Below, piece by piece: positions 62,880 through 64,000 of a stretch of DNA of 64,000 nt. The notes below the pieces were generated by a model that was not told where the DNA came from, searched no databases, and was given only the letters and a program-made list of their open reading frames with translations. Made by a program: the position numbers and the translations under genes. Position 1 is the stretch's first letter. Every line of letters begins with the position of its first letter. Source of the DNA: Syntrophus buswellii (GTDB lineage Bacteria; Desulfobacterota; Syntrophia; Syntrophales; Syntrophaceae); NCBI RefSeq assembly GCF_046097065.1, contig NZ_CP175563.1, forward strand, positions 1,736,001 to 1,800,000, given 5' to 3'.

Positions 62880-63025
62880 TTTCAAAACGCAGGAAGTGGA
62901 TCCGGAGTTCGCATTTCATTGTTCTAAAGAGATACGATGGGAAAGATGATCTTCAGTTCAAGAGTCCATTCATCATTATGCCAGTCACAAGGATCGTCAT
63001 CTTGGACTATCAGGCCGGATTAAGG

Positions 63026-63058
63026 AAAATGCACCGTTAAATGGTGCATTTTTTATTT
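63026..63058 (+). terminator. Rho-independent terminator
   Basis: A perfect 10-base stem (AAAATGCACC with GGTGCATTTT, 7-base loop) with a long T-rich tail. It lies 147 bases after the tRNA end and 33 bases before the zinc-ribbon gene start. Confidence 0.85.
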
Positions 63059-63090
63059 CTGCTGTTTCAAAAAGGGGGATATTTTTTTAA

Positions 63091-63801
63091 TTGAACAAGC
63101 ATTTGTCATCGCTTATTGCTTTGCAGAACATGGATGCTGAGGCGGGAAAGCTGAAAAAACAGAAGAATGACCTTCCGTTGCGCCTTAAACAACTGGATGA
63201 GGCAAACGAGAGATACAACCTTGAGTTTGAAGAAAACAAGAAACGATACGATGACGTTTTAGCACAGCACAAGGAACTGGAATCCAGGCTAAAAAAAGGT
63301 TCGGACTCTTTGAGCAAAGCAAAGGATCGACTTGGCGAAGTCAAGACAAACAAGGAATACCAGGCGATACTCAAGGAAATAGAAAGCATTGAGACGAAAA
63401 ACAGTGAAGTTGAAACGGAGATCATCTGTCTGCTGGAAGAAATAGATACCCGCAAAGGGATTTTTCAGGAGAAGGAAAAGGCAAAAGAGCAGCATAACCG
63501 TCAATATGAGGTTGAAAGACAGAATATCGCCAGGGAGATTGATTCTCTGGATGAAAAGATTCTGATGTGCTCCCAGGAGCTCAAAAAGATCCTGGAAAGC
63601 ATCCCCAAAGATCTTACCAAGCGCTATGATATGATCAAAGCGGTGAATCATGGAACAGCCGTTGTCTCCGTATGGAAAGGCGTCTGCGGAGGCTGCTTCA
63701 TGAATATCCCCCCCCAGCTTTACAATGAACTCCAGAAAACCGATGATCTGATCTCCTGCCCGAACTGCAGCAGAATTATTTATTGGCAGAACAAGGAATA
63801 A
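63091..63801 (+). CDS. Coiled-coil protein with C-terminal C4 zinc ribbon (DUF164-like)
   Basis: 236 residues. Residues 10-180 form a long, heptad-rich coiled-coil hairpin (for example LKKQKNDLPLRLKQLDEANERY, VKTNKEYQAILKEIE). The C-terminal ~50 residues carry VCGGCFMNIPPQ and ISCPNCSRIIYW, a four-Cys zinc ribbon of the zf-RING_7/DUF164 family. It begins at TTG, with AAGGGGGAT 12 bases upstream. The family is often linked to nucleic acid handling, but the function is not settled. In some relatives the RNase P RNA gene lies nearby; nothing like it is seen before the window ends. Confidence 0.87.
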   Translation: MNKHLSSLIALQNMDAEAGKLKKQKNDLPLRLKQLDEANERYNLEFEENKKRYDDVLAQHKELESRLKKGSDSLSKAKDRLGEVKTNKEYQAILKEIESIETKNSEVETEIICLLEEIDTRKGIFQEKEKAKEQHNRQYEVERQNIAREIDSLDEKILMCSQELKKILESIPKDLTKRYDMIKAVNHGTAVVSVWKGVCGGCFMNIPPQLYNELQKTDDLISCPNCSRIIYWQNKE

Positions 63802-64000
63802 GAGACCAACGCCGCCCAGTGGCGCTTTGACATAGAGTAAATCTGTCGAACTTGCTTCGGATGCTGTGCCGCAGATCGAGATACGGATTTTTCCTTCCCG
63901 ATCAGTCCTTTCTTGAAGCTTCTCTCCCCCTTTTTTTCCAGGGATATTTTTTCCGGATGTGTGCAAATCGATGGACTATTCTCCGAATCGGACGGGCAAT

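Noticed and set aside
63289..63966. Minus-strand 225-codon frame at the window end
   Set aside because: Shadow of the coiled-coil zinc-ribbon gene, which has clear four-Cys motifs on the plus strand.
63802..64000. RNase P RNA gene downstream of the zinc-ribbon protein
   Set aside because: The conserved GAGGAAAGTCC segment is not present before the window ends; only a small GC hairpin follows the stop codon.

Overview
The window is a piece of a Gram-negative bacterial chromosome of medium GC content. It is dense with housekeeping genes and has little mobile DNA. Several features point to an anaerobic member of the former Deltaproteobacteria (Desulfobacterota), possibly a Syntrophus-like lineage. 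These are the lnt/MltD/NfeD/slipin envelope genes, the tig-clpP-clpX-lon block, a ferredoxin:thioredoxin reductase catalytic chain without a variable subunit, a cobalamin-type radical SAM protein, a c-di-AMP phosphodiesterase of the 7TM-HD type and a VPLPA/PEP-CTERM-like exported protein. The taxon is an inference from gene content, not from a marker search.

Layout. 1-10.4 kb: the 3' end of lepA and hemW on the plus strand. Facing them is a long minus-strand series (coaBC, family 4 uracil-DNA glycosylase, nfeD, slipin, a HAD phosphatase, a phosphoribosyltransferase, a GGDEF protein) that appears to be led by a good sigma70-type promoter near 8.68 kb. A radical SAM gene follows on the plus strand. 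10.4-19 kb: a plus-strand run of two M16 peptidases (one with and one without the zinc motif), an M20 hydrolase, then phoH-pgpH-ybeY. 19-25 kb (minus): an MltD-like transglycosylase with three LysM repeats, prfB with a programmed +1 frameshift, lnt and a small radical SAM protein. 25-32 kb (minus): tRNA-Val and tRNA-Asp with promoter and terminator, then lon, clpX, clpP, tig, tRNA-Leu and tRNA-Pro. 32-46 kb: a small lytic transglycosylase, a ComEA-like protein, lysC, tsaE, acpS, folP, ftsH, tilS, a phosphoglycolate-phosphatase-like gene, a DUF2520 protein, a parvulin lipoprotein, a glycosyltransferase and miaA.

45.9-53.7 kb is the loose, accessory part: a MATE transporter, a PH-domain protein, a glutamine amidotransferase, a methyltransferase, an unknown membrane protein, a decayed GNAT acetyltransferase, a VPLPA-CTERM-like protein and about 1.3 kb of gene-poor DNA with palindromic repeats. 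53.7-55.7 kb holds a DUF2238-type membrane gene overlapping mgtE; this pair looks richer in G+C than its surroundings and may be acquired. 55.9-62.7 kb is a plus-strand run: queF, a MalY/PatB-like lyase, a glutaredoxin-like protein, the FTR catalytic chain, a thiamin-diphosphate enzyme, a DUF493 protein, an unknown 173-aa protein, a methyltransferase and a CruF-like carotenoid protein. A CAT-anticodon tRNA and a C4 zinc-ribbon coiled-coil protein end the window.

Functionally the window covers protein quality control (tig, ClpXP, Lon, FtsH, parvulin), translation and tRNA modification (lepA, prfB, miaA, tilS, tsaE, queF, ybeY, tRNAs), envelope upkeep (lnt, two transglycosylases, NfeD/slipin) and cofactor or precursor synthesis (coaBC, folP, acpS, lysC, hemW). 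I see no complete undescribed defence or biosynthetic system. The most useful leads are the FTR/glutaredoxin pair, the uncharacterised DUF493-unknown-methyltransferase triplet, the GGDEF protein with an altered substrate-contact motif, and the relic-rich 49.7-53.7 kb stretch.
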